A stretch of 64,000 nucleotides of DNA from Cyathus striatus (GCA_025738555.1 JAOVFP010000001.1:6510001-6574000), one strand, 5' to 3'; shown: positions 23,898-35,410, counted from the first letter of the stretch. Program-made: numbers and translations. The notes: generated by a model from the letters alone, not told the origin.

Positions 23898-24221
23898 AGC
23901 GTGGTGTAGAGATGGGAAAGAGAAACGTAAGGTCGAGAAACCAAGGGTTTTAGTGGCTTCTCAGAAGCTCGCATTGAAATTTGAATACCAACGTGGCGTT
24001 CCGAGGTTTTCGTCGAATGGCAAACGAAGATGCTGCGGATAACGCAGGATGAGCATGATAATGCAGATAGAACTAGAAGGACTGGATGGAGTTCTTGACA
24101 GTGCGTTGAGATGGCAGGTCCACCATATACAGCTCCTTAAACCCCGACGTTCGGATGTTCGTGCCGCGCAATTTCCAACCGCATGATTCATGTGCTCCGT
24201 AAGAATGTGATACAAATCAAT
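23898..24221. other. Spacer between FMO-like gene and tRNA cluster
   Basis: Presumed promoter of the FMO-like gene plus the 5' flank of the plus-strand tRNA. No other feature is seen. Confidence 0.5.
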
Positions 24222-24309
24222 GGGCACATGGTGTAGTTGGTTATCACATCCGCTTAGCATGTTTGAATGCGTCTGCGGGGGGTGCTGGGTTCAATTCCCA
24301 GTGTGTCCA
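24222..24309 (+). tRNA. tRNA-Ala (anticodon AGC) with intron
   Basis: The acceptor stem GGGCACA pairs with TGTGTCC, discriminator A. The D arm is GTGTAGTTGGTTATCAC. The anticodon stem TCCGC pairs with GCGGG. The loop is TTAGCA followed by an intron of about 14 nt at the usual 37/38 position. The T arm CTGGG-TTCAATT-CCCAG is perfect. Internal A and B boxes are present. It is opposite in orientation to the two other intact copies. Confidence 0.85.
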
Positions 24310-24562
24310 TAAGTTCCATGTCGGAGTCTTAATTTTTAAGTGATGCGAATATTGAGAACAGATGTTTAGCATATTCATTTTGTCGTCATCGTATAAAATG
24401 AATACAAGAGTATCATGGGATATTTTCCTGAGCATATTGCAGAGCTTGAAAATTTCCCAATGACAAGTTTTTATTACCAAAATTATAAGCAAGTATCCGC
24501 TAAAATTCCTGAAATTTTAAAATAGCCCGATGGTGCTTACCAGAACACAAAGCAAAAACATC

Positions 24563-24650
24563 TGGACGCACTGGGAATTGAACCCAGCACCCCCCGCAGA
24601 CGCATTCAAATATGCTAAGCGGATGTGATAACCAACTACACCATGCGCCC
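24563..24650 (-). tRNA. tRNA-Ala (anticodon AGC) with intron
   Basis: Same fold as the plus-strand copy with acceptor GGGCGCA/TGCGTCC, D arm GTGTAGTTGGTTATCAC, anticodon loop TTAGCA plus intron, and T arm CTGGG-TTCAATT-CCCAG. It differs from the first copy by compensated acceptor-stem changes and one intron base. The first intact member of the minus-strand array. Confidence 0.85.
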
Positions 24651-24858
24651 GATGATAAGAGATCTCCTTTGGCCCCACGCGCTTGGCTAGTAGCATACAG
24701 CGTCGAATTCCATAACTCGGAGGAATGACCAGGAGACATGAAAAGCAGATATTTTTCAAGAATGCAATGCGACATGCTTTTCATCGGTTCCCATGACACT
24801 GACGAAAACATCTAGATAAAAGGCCTACGAAATTTACTTCGTGCCAGTAGTTGTACGG

Positions 24859-24899
24859 AAGCAGATGTGATAACCAACTACTTAGTACACCATGCGCCC
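24859..24899 (-). pseudogene. Truncated tRNA-Ala copy 1
   Basis: Starts GGGCGCATGGTGTA like the intact genes, then has an extra CTAAGTA in the D loop before GTTGGTTATCACATC. Similarity ends at GCTT just before the anticodon. The anticodon, T arm and B box are missing, so it cannot make a tRNA. Confidence 0.7.
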
Positions 24900-25217
24900 G
24901 ATATAAAATATTTTCCATGGCCCTATGCGATTGACTAGCAGCATAAAGCGTGGAATCCTAGGAAATCTGTTATAAATAAAATAAAATCTCATATTGCTGA
25001 GCCTGCGAGCTGGTGAACATGTATGAGTGAACCAACTCGGGGGACTCCATAAGGTAGCTGTGGGGATGTATGAAAAAATCAATCTTTTTAGAAACGTGAA
25101 TGCACGGCGACATGCTCTTCTTCAGTTGTTTCCCAGCGACACTGGGTCAAGGACACTGACGAAAATATCTGGATACAAGGCCTGCAAAAATAACTCGGAG
25201 GCAGATATTGTATGGGA

Positions 25218-25257
25218 GAGGATAAAATACACTAACAAACTAGTACACCACGCGCCC
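25218..25257 (-). pseudogene. Truncated tRNA-Ala copy 2 (most decayed)
   Basis: GGGCGCGTGGTGTA followed by the extra CTA and a mutated D arm (GTTTGTTAGTGTATTTT). It ends at the same point as the other truncated copies. Confidence 0.6.
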
Positions 25258-25518
25258 ATGATAAAGATTTCTTATATCCCCATGCGTTTGGCTAGCAGCA
25301 TACAGCGTCGAATTACAGAAACAAAATCAATTTTCGTATTACTGCGAGCTTGGAGAACGTGTATTAGAGAACCAACTCGGAGGAATGCCCAGTCTCTGTA
25401 AAAATATTTTTAAGAGCGCACTGCGACATGCATTTCCTCAGTTGCTGCCCAACGACACCGACGAAAATATCTAGATACAAAACCTTCAAAAATGTCTCGT
25501 TGCTAGTGATTGTATGGA

Positions 25519-25554
25519 AGCGGATGTGATAACCAACTAGTACACCATGCACCC
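25519..25554 (-). pseudogene. Truncated tRNA-Ala copy 3
   Basis: GGGTGCATGGTGTA, the extra CTA, then GTTGGTTATCACATCCGCTT and the same junction to non-tRNA sequence (CCATACAA) as copy 1. The shared insertion and junction show that the truncated copies come from one truncated ancestor. Confidence 0.7.
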
Positions 25555-25828
25555 GATATAAAAGAGTATCCATGGCCCCCAGCATGCAGCGTAGAATCCT
25601 AGAATATCAGAAAGAAATATAAAACTTTATATTACTGAGCCTGCGAGCTGGAGAACATGTACGAGTGAACCAACTCGAGGGAATGTTCATTCCTAACTGG
25701 AATATATGAAAAACCGATCTTTTTAGAGAACTTGAATTTCAGTTGCTTCCCAAGTTCCCATTGCGGCACTGACGAAAATATCAGGACGCAAGGCCTGCAA
25801 AAAGTACTTATCACGAACGTATTCTATA

Positions 25829-25914
25829 TGGACGCATTGGGAATTGAACCCAACACCCCCCGCAAACGCATACAAATGCTAAGCGGATGTGATAACCAAC
25901 TACACCATGCGCCC
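25829..25914 (-). tRNA. tRNA-Ala (anticodon AGC) with shortened intron
   Basis: Acceptor GGGCGCA/TGCGTCC; D arm as in the other copies; loop TTAGCA followed by an intron about two bases shorter. The T stem TTGGG-TTCAATT-CCCAA keeps pairing through a compensatory change. Probably functional. Confidence 0.82.
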
Positions 25915-26038
25915 GGTGCAGGTATATCGTCACATACCCCACGCGATCCACTGTATATATATACTTAACAGTCGCGAGAGCACATGAAAGCGTCGAACGA
26001 TTAAACCTAGCAAATCAGAAAAAAAATCAATTCTCATT

Positions 26039-29000
26039 CTATTGCGAGGTGAAGGACATGTATGGGTGATCGGACTCGGCGCGGTGTTCCGAAGGTATGC
26101 TTTCAGATATTTCTCCATAATCGTCCTTTGGAACGGAGGACGAGGGGATGATGTACACTGAAAGTAACTTTCCGGAGGAATTCAAGTCCTCACATAGCAT
26201 TGCTAGGACGTGGTGGCTCGAGAAGAAATCGGCATTCCATCGGCGGAGTACGTGGAGAATGTTTTCTTCGATATTAACAACGCTGACTGATCCCTCCTTC
26301 AACTTCCCAAAGATCTTTTTGGCCGCTTCGGAGGAACGTTGCAAATCCTATATAAAAGTCATTCAGTAATAGTGAATTGTTAGGGGGTTGATCATAGATA
26401 CTACTACCTCTACAAATGCAACGAGTGACTCCTTGGTTATATCATTACCTAGTAACTTCTTACATTGTTCCTCGTCCAAAAGACTTGTGTCAGGGTCGGA
26501 GTCCAGACTATAACTATACATTTTAATGGCTGTTATCGGTAAGCTTGAAGGATGAACGATGGAAGCAGGTATTGGAGTCCCTGAGCTGTGAGTTGTGATG
26601 AGTTCTTCGGTGTTCGTCCCCTTCTCCAATGGAACTAGGAAATATTTGCTATCGCCTTTTGCTAAGTCCTCTTCGGCATTTGCCTCCTTCAATGACACTG
26701 GTGTATTATTGCACTCCTGTTTTTCCAGGCCGTAATGAGGGTCGAACGAGGGAATTGTGGCAATATCTGTGGCTTTTTGAGAAGACTCTTCATCGGTTGT
26801 TATGGGCACGAATCCGACCGGCAGGATTTGTTCCATATACACGTTTCTTCGTGGAGATCGACTCCGACTTCTAGACCTGGAAACTACAGGAGCCATTAGT
26901 AATTACGCTTGGTAACTTGCCCCAAGGCGATGGCGTACCCCTGCGATCGCTTTTCTGCGGTTCATAATAACCATTATACATGTTGGAAGGATATTGTGAA
27001 CGAGCCCATCTCTGCACTCGCATTCTCCATGAGCGATCCATCGCATCGCCGTATCTTCTCAGTGTTGCAATGATTAACACGAAGTATACAAGGCCCAATC
27101 CAAGGACAGCTGAGATTACAACTCGTGGCCAAAGAGGGTTGGAGGTAGACGGTGGACCGGCATCTCCACCAGGACCAGTTCTCCACACAAATGTAGCAAT
27201 GCAAGTAATATAAAGAAGGATAGACCTACATATCCTTCAGTGGGAACAAAACAACAGCTGCATATCTGATGAAAATACATACCAGGCTAACCATGTTGCT
27301 GGCATAGCAAGTAAAACCCACACATTCCAAAATATATTAGTCTTTGTAGACTGTGCCTCCTGTAGCAAGAAAACGCATTGATTTCCAGCATATAGCACAG
27401 TAGCGAACAGAACTTACGTCAGCCCATTCTGCAGCTTTATGAGCCCTTTTCATGGACCCAAATCGAATGATATACATGCATCCATATAAGAGACTCATTA
27501 GTGCGCATATCATGGATAGCAATGCAGAGTATCGGATGATCGGGTCTGAAGCAGCTGCTTCTATTTGTAAGATTGTTAAAATGGCGCTACGATATGATAG
27601 TATACCGTCAGTTATTCCTCCGAGTTTGAAAAATAAAACGCGTCAAGCTCACGACAGCATTAGCACGGAAACAATGTTAAAAGTTTTCCACTCTCGCAAC
27701 AGAGATTCGATGAATGACTCCCATGTTCTCACTAGTCCAATATGGTAGTCGGTAGGGTATAATCCGTACGGATTCTCTAAGTTTTGAAGTGCTTGCTTCC
27801 TAATTTCCGCCATACTAAGTTCAGTTTCTTCGAATATTCTGGTCACTCTGGAGAAATAGAGGTATGGAAGTCGAAGAAGAAAATGCAGGTACATTTGCCG
27901 GGGAGCGAGGTCGAATAAAACTGTAGCAATAAGCGTACGTGTTGCTAGTGGTGGGGCTAGTTATGTATATTAGCCTTGCTACTGTAACTTACTTGTCCAT
28001 AGGGATACTTGCCAACTTCGTTGACTACAGGTACTTCTTCAGCTGGGTATTTTTGATCCAAAGTTGGCTTCACATCTGAATGGGGTTCGTGATGCTGATG
28101 CTCGTAAGGACTAGGTGAAAGTTGAGGGCGTTGCAGTGGTATGTCTGGGAGACGGCGATCCGTCGCTCTGTCGCTGCGACTCAGATTACTCCGAGAGCGT
28201 GACTCACGTCGTGCCCTCGTGATTGGAGATCGGAATCGACTACGAGAGTGAGTCGAACGGGAACGCCTATGCATATGTACCGCTGGGTACGACACCACAT
28301 CACTGGCAGAATTCGTTTCGTTGTAAGGGTAAGAATTGCTACTTTGTTTGCGCCCACGAGCTGGCGACTGCCGTTTGGGGTCGGGTTCGAAATGTTCGTG
28401 ACTGTTCTTCTTGGATAGATTGTTTTCGGTTTCAGTCTTTTCCCTGTGCCTGCTACGAGACCTTGACCTAGGAGGGGATTGAGGAGTAGGCGCCTGACGC
28501 CATGCGCATCCTAGCTGTCAGACGTTCCTGAGGCCATGAATTTAACATAATACTCACCCTGGCGCATTGAATAGCCTGCGCGGGATATGCATCAAATGGC
28601 CGCCTCACTTGCTGGTCTGCCTCGCCGAATACCTTGTGCTTTGGATATTGATAAGAAGGATACTGATAAGAGGAGGATTGTTCCCAATTAGCGCCGGGAA
28701 CTGCCCAATTAGCACTACTGTCCACGGCCTCACTCCGATAATTTTGCATAATGGATGGCTTGAAAGGATCAACAGGGACATAAGGAACGAGTTCACTTCT
28801 TGCATTACTGCGATGTAAATTACTTCCGCGGCCTCGTAGCTCGAACCCATCTTGATAACCGGTGTTTACAGGATGTACAGGGTATACATGCCGTTCAAAA
28901 CGGGATTGGGATTTGAAGCCTTCATTCTGAGGGCCAGGAGCACCTTGTTGCCAGGGCGTTGCGTCTTAGAAGCAATATTTTGAACAGGATATCTTGAAGT

Positions 29001-29053
29001 TACAGACCAGTACACGCACCTTGCATATGTTGATATGGACCTGACCTTGACAT
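26039..29053 (-). CDS. Multi-pass membrane protein with RS-rich N- and C-terminal regions, family of unknown function
   Basis: The start at 29053 gives MSRSGPYQHMQ, then after an intron TPWQQGAPGPQNEGF. The N-terminal part is disordered and Arg/Ser-rich (SPPRSRSRSRHREK, RRSRSTHSRSRFRSP). The conserved core follows: YLHFLLRLPYLYFSRVTRIF, TWESFIESLLREWKTFNIVS, VLMLSAILTILQIEAAASDP, CALMSLLYGCMYIIRFGSM, FWNVWVLLAMPATWLAWS, then PRVVISAVLGLGLVYFVL. I know this helix pattern as a widespread uncharacterised agaricomycete membrane family. A 40-nt intron (26877-26916) joins it in frame to SRSRSRSPRRNVYMEQ and a further acidic C-terminal region of about 270 residues ending at 26039. If that intron is not used, the membrane protein stops at 26871 and a separate gene starts at 26896. 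Confidence 0.7.
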
Positions 29054-29541
29054 GGACGTTCGACGGTAAGTACTTAACGTTAACTTCAACAGCTTTGATC
29101 AAACTTTGATGGAAGCTGCAGCGACGCTGCTAGAATTGGAACATGCTTCAAGCGGAGTTCTAACCTTCAAAATGACGTGAGAAATCCGAGACCGTCGGCG
29201 TCAGCTGGGCGACAGTATCAGTGTAGATCTATCCCCAGCACATCATCCGATAGGTCCTGGTCTTTATAGTCCGACTAAGTATTCTGATTATTCGACCACA
29301 AATCCTGGTTTCAAAAAGTGATCCCATTTCCATGAGGTAAAATTTCTTGTCTCTTTCATTTATAAACCTGCAGGAGGAGACAATCGTTCACGATTTCACA
29401 TGGGGAGTTATGTGCTTAGAATTGTGGTTCGTTAAGCTTTAATTTGAAGCTTCAGATTGATGAGTCCAGCTCAATACCAAACGTTGACGCCATCGTTATC
29501 GCGAGAGTGACCAGTCCCATACATTGAAAGAGAAGCATGAT

Positions 29542-29690
29542 TGCTTGTTGCACTTCGATCGACACCCACCTCTCAGAGTCTAGCAATTATGGAGAAGTAT
29601 AGCTGCTTGTTGTACTTCGATCGACACTCACCTCTCAGAGCCTAGCAATTATGGAGAAGTATAACTGCTTGTTGTACTTCGATCGACAGC
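29542..29690 (+). repeat. 62-bp tandem repeat upstream of P450 copy 1
   Basis: Two full units and a partial third start with TGCTTGTTG at 29542, 29604 and 29666, each followed by ACTTCGATCGACA, ACCTCTCAGAG and TAGCAATTATGGAGAAGTAT. The units are nearly identical. They end about 100 bp before the start codon, so they could act as repeated upstream activating sites. Confidence 0.75.
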
Positions 29691-29730
29691 CGCTTTAATT
29701 CTAATGACGTGGAAGGTATTGCTGTTCACA

Positions 29731-29740
29731 GTATATATAC
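29731..29740 (+). promoter_or_regulatory. TATA box, P450 copy 1
   Basis: GTATATATAC, ending 48 bp before the start codon. The same palindromic TATA element sits at nearly the same distance in all six P450 copies. Confidence 0.6.
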
Positions 29741-29788
29741 CTACCTATTCCTCACGTATCACCATCCTTCTTATCACCGTGAACCACA

Positions 29789-32001
29789 ATGGTGTTTGAA
29801 GCATTCCTCACTGGTATTCTCACTCCCCTAGCGATTTATTTTCTTGTTAGAGTCATACATTCCAAATTCCATACTTCAAAGTTACCACTTCCGCCTGGGC
29901 CAAAACCACGCTTTCTGGTCGGAAATATATCTGATATAACAGGAAACGTAAAAATAGCTTGTAAAAGATATCATGAATGGTGCAAAGAGATGGGTATTGT
30001 TCTCATATACTAGCCTCACTGGGCTAGTTTTTGATTATGTGTTCCTGAGCAGAGACAGACATTCTTTACCTCGACGTTCTAGGTACCCCAATGATTGTCC
30101 TTGACACTTACGAGGCGAGTGTAGAGTTAATGGAAAACAGGTCATCCATACATTCTGGAAGGTATAGTAGCTTATCTGTGATGTTGAGTGTATGCTGAAC
30201 ATAACATTTAATTCAGATCAAGAATGCCAATGATAAATGAGCTCATGGGCTGGGATTTTGACTTTTGCTTCATGGATTATGGTCTGTATAAATTATAAAT
30301 GCATCGAACAAAGGCCAACTAACCTGTTAAAAATAGGAGACATGTGGTACGGTCATTTAATGTTCCACTTTACTCATTGCTTAGTATCGGCCAGGCGACG
30401 CCACAGAAAGCTAATGCATCAACAATTCAATGCCACGGCTGTAAATGATTTCAGGCCACAAGAGGTAAAAGCTGTGCGTGGGCTCATCAAGAGATTGCTG
30501 GGTGGCACTGAAGATCTCATGAATGAGTCACGACAGTAATAAATACTCCATTTTAAGTTTTATTTCTATATTAATCAAAAAGTCTGCCCCAGAATGTCCG
30601 GAGAGCTCATCTTGTCCATCACATACGGAATCAATGTGCAACCTTCCAATGATCCTTATATCAAATTGGCCGAGGCTGGTGTCCAGCCACTGTGCCTGGA
30701 GCATTCCTCGTTGATACATTCCCAATGTTAAAGTATATTCCTACCTGGATTCCTGGTGCTAATTTTAAACGAAAGGCAAATGAATGGCATAAAGCTGCGC
30801 GTGGCATGGTAGATATTCCATTTGAAGCGACAAAAGCAGCTATTGTATATGCTGTTAGTAAATTTATTATTATCAATGCTAACACTGCCATTTTCAGAAA
30901 GAAGGTGCTGCAAATCCGTCGTTTTTTATGAAATATCTCGACGATATTGCCAATACCAAGGATAAGAAGATACAAGAGGAGGATGTGAAGTCAGTCGCCG
31001 GAACATTGTATCAAAGTAAATCCTTCTGTCTTCAAAGGTTATGCTAATGCTAATGTAATTTATATTCCGATTTACAGCTGGCTCTGATACGGTACAAATA
31101 TTCATTTCTACAAGACAGACATACTTTACGGGTTAGTGCAACAGACGGCGGTCACGCTGACTTGTTGCATTCTGGCATTACTGGACTACCCGGATGCAGT
31201 GAAGAAAGCCTAGCAAGAAATCGATTCGGTCGTGCTTCCCGGGAATTTCCAAAAATTCAGTGATGAAGAGTCATTGCCTTACATTACTGCAATTATCAAA
31301 GAAACTCTACGGTGGCAAGTTATTGCACCTATTTGTGTGTATCTAAGACAGTAATTAACAGACATCTGAAACGAGTTTACAGCTGTTCCACAACTTCTAA
31401 CTCTGATGACATTTACAATGGCTATCACATTCCAGCGGGATCTGTGTTAACACCAAATGTATGGTGGGTCGTTCTATTTTATGTTAACTTGACTCCACAG
31501 AGCACACATATTCAACAGGGCAATCCTTCAAGATGATAGAATATATTCAGACCCAGAAGTATTTATTCCAGAACGTTTTATGAAGAACGATGAAGTTGCC
31601 AAAGCTAGACTGGAGGTCATTTGGGGATATGGTCGCAGGTTAGTCAAGCATCGCAAGTATTTCTGAAATCGTGTTTATCTATGTCGTTACCTGGTCAGGG
31701 TGTGCCCAGGGCGCTATCTAGCATTTTCTACAGTTTGGATCGCTCTTGCCTCCATACTAGCGGTTTATGACATTTCTAAACCTATCGATGAAAATGGAAA
31801 TGTCATTGAACCTAGTCACGATTTTACGTCTTCGGCGTTACCGTGAGTCTTACTTTGTCTCGTAACGCACATCTCAAGTGTGTCTTATTAGCTTCTGATT
31901 CTAGGGTTCCAATTAACCCATTGAAAGTAGTCTTCAAACCAAGAAATAAAGAAGTAGAGAGCATAATAAAAAGTGGTCACGGTACCCAAGACTCCTACTG
32001 A
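29789..32001 (+). pseudogene. Cytochrome P450, cluster copy 1 (pseudogene)
   Basis: Haem-thiolate monooxygenase gene with the cluster's exon plan: membrane anchor MVFEAFLTGILTPLAIYF, PLPPGPKPRFLVGN, the W-bearing 10-nt microexon (30337-30346), RRHRKLMHQQF, the 14-nt AGSDT microexon (31078-31091), RWQVIAPI, PERFM and WGYGRR/VCPGR at the haem loop, ending at 32001. Two disabling changes against its sister copies. A 13-bp deletion at about 30690 between GVQP and PGAFLVD shifts the frame. An in-frame TAG at 31211-31213 replaces the first Gln of KKAQQEIDS. Splice sites and most of the frame are otherwise preserved, so inactivation looks recent. Confidence 0.8.
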
Positions 32002-33185
32002 AGATTGTGTGACTTGCTAGACAGTCCGAGGTTTGAGTCTTAGTCTATCAAAAGTTTTATATTGCTTCATATGTGTGCGTTTTGATGTATGATATAACCA
32101 AGTTTGACTTCTCTGTAGAATGGAACTCCGAGGTCGGCATACATGTTTCGCGATACACTTGATAGAAGCAGCAAATTAAGATTTAGAATTACGCATACTT
32201 ACCGCCATATACCACTCACCGGCATCGACTATGCTGTCTGGAGTCTCTTCCACAGCTAAATGAAGAACGTTTGAAAAAAAGAAGAATTAAGTACGAAACA
32301 GCTGCTCTAGAAATTTCGTTGAAAGTTGTAACCGAGACTCCAGAGTCCGGACTTCGAGGATCCGAAGCACCAGAGGCCACGGCCTTGCACGGCCCACTGC
32401 CTATGTAATACTAATACGCAGAAACATGTGCTGTATGTTGGTAATCAAGTTACTTGGGTTCCCGTGTTACATGTACAGGTTGTGTACACGCGTAGAATAT
32501 GTTCCGTGTTGGTTCCGTATACCTTGTTTATAGAACTCTTCGATGTCAATCAATTTCAAGCGTTGAAATACTTTATGAACTGCAGCAGCTATTCCACTAC
32601 GATATTACAAGCGGAAACGTCAGTTTGCTGCCAATAAGTACCACATTTGTCAATGACAGACATGTGAACTGGAAGCAGATTACGAGTTATGTAAAAGTAA
32701 CCAAGCAAGTTCTAATTCTTTGCTCGATGGTCACTGTGATCTATATCAATAACTTATTTTACCCACAATCTGTCAATTAGACTCTAGTAAGTTATCTATA
32801 GTTGCTGTCGGAGTCAGACTTGTACAACGACAGTGTCTTTAATCTAAGCAAGTCTTACCAAGTTGCGTACGTTGCACACACGGTTGAAGGTTTTGCACTG
32901 CAAGGGTACCTTCATGGGTTTTGGCTCTTCCATTAGAGAAGCAGCCTGCAACTGGGTAGCAAGTGAGGTACTGAGATTTTACGCCAGCCGTCTCTCCACT
33001 GGGTGATCGACATAAATATAGACAGAATAATAATATGGAGTATGACAAATGGCGAGTATATATTCCGTGTCTTGGCAATTGACGTATGATAACAAATCCT
33101 CAAAAACCAATTACACGGAAAGAGGCGCTTTACATGGTATATATACCTTTGATCACGCCGAAACATCTAATCACAGTCAATCATA
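32002..33185. other. Intergenic spacer between P450 copies 1 and 2
   Basis: About 1.2 kb. Short frames on both strands (for example 32499-32780) have no motif. The end carries the TATA box of copy 2. No repeat or gene is identified. Confidence 0.5.
33137..33147 (+). promoter_or_regulatory. TATA box, P450 copy 2
   Basis: GTATATATACC, 38 bp before the start codon, the conserved core promoter element of the cluster. Confidence 0.6.
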
Positions 33186-35410
33186 ATGCCGTTTGAAGGA
33201 ATTATCGCTGGTATTATTTCTCCGCTTGTGGTTATACTACTCGTCAATGCTTTATTGTCTAAACTTCGTGCATCCAAAGCACCACTTCCACCTAGGCCTA
33301 AGCCACATTTTTTGGTTGGAAACTTATTTGACTTGACTGGAGACGTGAAGGAAGACTGTAAAAGATATCATGAATGGTGCAAGGAGTTGGGTATGTACAA
33401 CCACGCTATATGTTTGCCATGCAATTTTTTGACAACGTGCTCCTTAACAGAGACTGATATTCTTTACCTCAACGTTCTAGGTACTTCTATGATAGTTCTT
33501 GATTCGTACGAAGCAAGCTGGGAGTTGTTGGATAAGAGATCATCGATATACTCTGGAAGGTACAGAAATTCCTTATTCTGTTTAGAGTTCAAGCATTATG
33601 ACTACAATTATGTAGAGCAAAAATGCCAATGATTACAGAGTTAATGGGTTGGGATTTTGATTTCGCATTTATGGATTACGGTATGTATATCAACAATACG
33701 TCGAAGTCAGACTAACAAGTTCTGAATAGGAGATACATGGTAAGACCATACGAGCCAAGATCCAACCCTTCAAAAATTGATATTTATTGGGATAAAGGCG
33801 ACGTCATAGAAAATTAATGCACCAACATTTCAATGCCACCGCTGTGAAGGATTTTATACCTCAACAAGTGAAAGCTGCGCATGTACTCGTTAAAAGACTG
33901 TTGGATGGTCCTGATGATGTTGTGAAAGCAATACGACAGTAAGTACTAAGCGTACTTTCGTTGTGTTGTACTAACTTTCTTTAAACTTGATGCTAGGATG
34001 TCTGGAGAAATCATCATATCCATTACATATGGACTCGAAGTACAGCCATCAAATGATCCATATATACAAATGGCAGAAGCAGGCGTCCAACCACTTCTCG
34101 AAGCGAGTGTTCCTGGAGCGTTTCTTGTGGATACATTTCCGTTTTTCAAGTATATTCCTTCCTGGTTTCCGGGCGCTGAGTTTAAACGCAAGGCAAGGGA
34201 ATGGAGAAAATTAGCCCGAAGCATGGTGGATATCCCCTTTGCGGCAACGAAGGAAGCTATGGTACTTGATTCTAAGCCTCTGGTAAATCTTCACTGTTAA
34301 TATTTGTATTTCAGAACAAAGGAACCGCAAATCCGTCATTCGTAATGAAATGTCTCGACGATGTCAGCATGGAGGATAAGAATGCAAAGGAGGAAGATAT
34401 TAAATCAGTTGCTGGAACGCTGTATCAAGGTATTGTGGTTTTATCTCCAAAGAGGAAGCCAACTGAAAAAACACTCTAACTTGACAGCTGGATCTGATAC
34501 GGTGCGAGAACTCATTGTTACAGTACAGACACATATTTATGTGTTGATGTTAGACGACAGTCACACTAGCTTATTGCATCCTCACATTACTTGAGCACCC
34601 GGGTGTAATTAAGAAGGCTCAACAAGAAATCGATTCGGTTGCTCCCCCTGGGAATTTCCCCGAGTTTCGTGATGAAGAATCATTACCTTACATCACAGCA
34701 ATTGTGAAGGAAATTTTACGTTGGCAAGTTATTGGACCCATTGGTGTGTAAGAGTCTCCAGATTTAGGCCCTAACTAAACTATAGTTAGGTGTTCCACAT
34801 ACTTCTAGTTCTGATGATATTTACAATGGATATCTCATCCCTGCTGGATCAACATTAATACCAAATGTTTGGTGAGTCGTTCAATGCGTATTGAGTTATC
34901 ACAATACATACCTTTGACAGGGCAATTCTTCACGACGAGAAAGTTTTTCCAGACCATGAATCATTTGTTCCGGAACGGTTCATGAAGTACGATGAAGCTG
35001 CCGAAGCTAGACTGGAGGTTGCATGGGGATATGGGCGTAGGTGAGTCAAGCAGTGCGACTTATTACTTGTGCAGTTAAACTCATACATAATTGCTACATT
35101 CTCAGAGTATGTTCAGGACGGTATATGGCATTTTCTACGGTTTGGATCGCTCTTGCATCCATATTGGCCGTTTATGATATCTCCAAACCTCTCGACGAAA
35201 ATGGACATGTTATTGAACCTAGCCATGAGTATTCGTCATCGATTTTACCGTGAGAAATATACTGCCTCACCTTCCAATGACTTTAAGCTTGTTTTATTGA
35301 CCTTTCACTGTCTCAGATGTCCAAGCCCATTCAAAGCTGTTTTCAAACCAAGAAATAAAGCAGCTGAAGACCTGATAAAGAGTGGCTTTGGTATTCAAGA
35401 CTCTTACTAG
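33186..35410 (+). CDS. Cytochrome P450 monooxygenase, cluster copy 2
   Basis: ER-anchored haem-thiolate monooxygenase; substrate unknown. The start gives anchor MPFEGIIAGIISPLVVILLV, then the proline hinge PLPPRPKPHFLVGN. Exons follow with TDILYLNVLGTSMIVLDSYE, ELLDKRSSIYSGR, and a 10-nt microexon (33730-33739) completing GDTW. Then come RRHRKLMHQHF (C-helix WxxxR), PGAFLVDTFPFFKYIPSWFP, the 14-nt microexon AGSDT (34488-34501, I-helix AGxxT), [12 protein letters not shown] (ExxR), PERFMKYDE and WGYGRR/VCSGRYMAF (haem Cys; an intron splits the loop). The C-terminus is [14 protein letters not shown] to TAG at 35410. About 13 exons, about 510 residues, no break seen. Nearest relative in the window is the inverted copy 6. 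Confidence 0.87.

Larger units (their letters stand above)
24563..25914 (-). repeat. Tandem array of tRNA-Ala-bearing units
   Basis: Five units of about 250-360 bp. Each has a tRNA or tRNA relic followed (plus-strand order) by related flanks such as CATACAGCGTCGAAT, a CTCGGAGGAATG-type block, and GACACTGACGAAAA..ATCT. The units are diverged but alignable. Open frames crossing this array are artefacts of the repeats. Confidence 0.7.
29054..29788. other. Divergent promoter region
   Basis: Lies between the minus-strand membrane protein gene and the first plus-strand P450. It contains the 62-bp tandem repeat (29542-29690) and the P450 TATA box at 29731. The rest is unassigned. Confidence 0.6.

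Noticed and set aside
24487..25968. Several 60-100 residue frames across the tRNA region
   Set aside because: They run through tRNA genes and their tandem repeats, and similar peptides recur only because the DNA repeats.
32700..32735. TTCTTTGCTCGATGGTCA shared with array copy 6 near 18790
   Set aside because: Too short and isolated; surrounding sequence does not align, so it may be chance.
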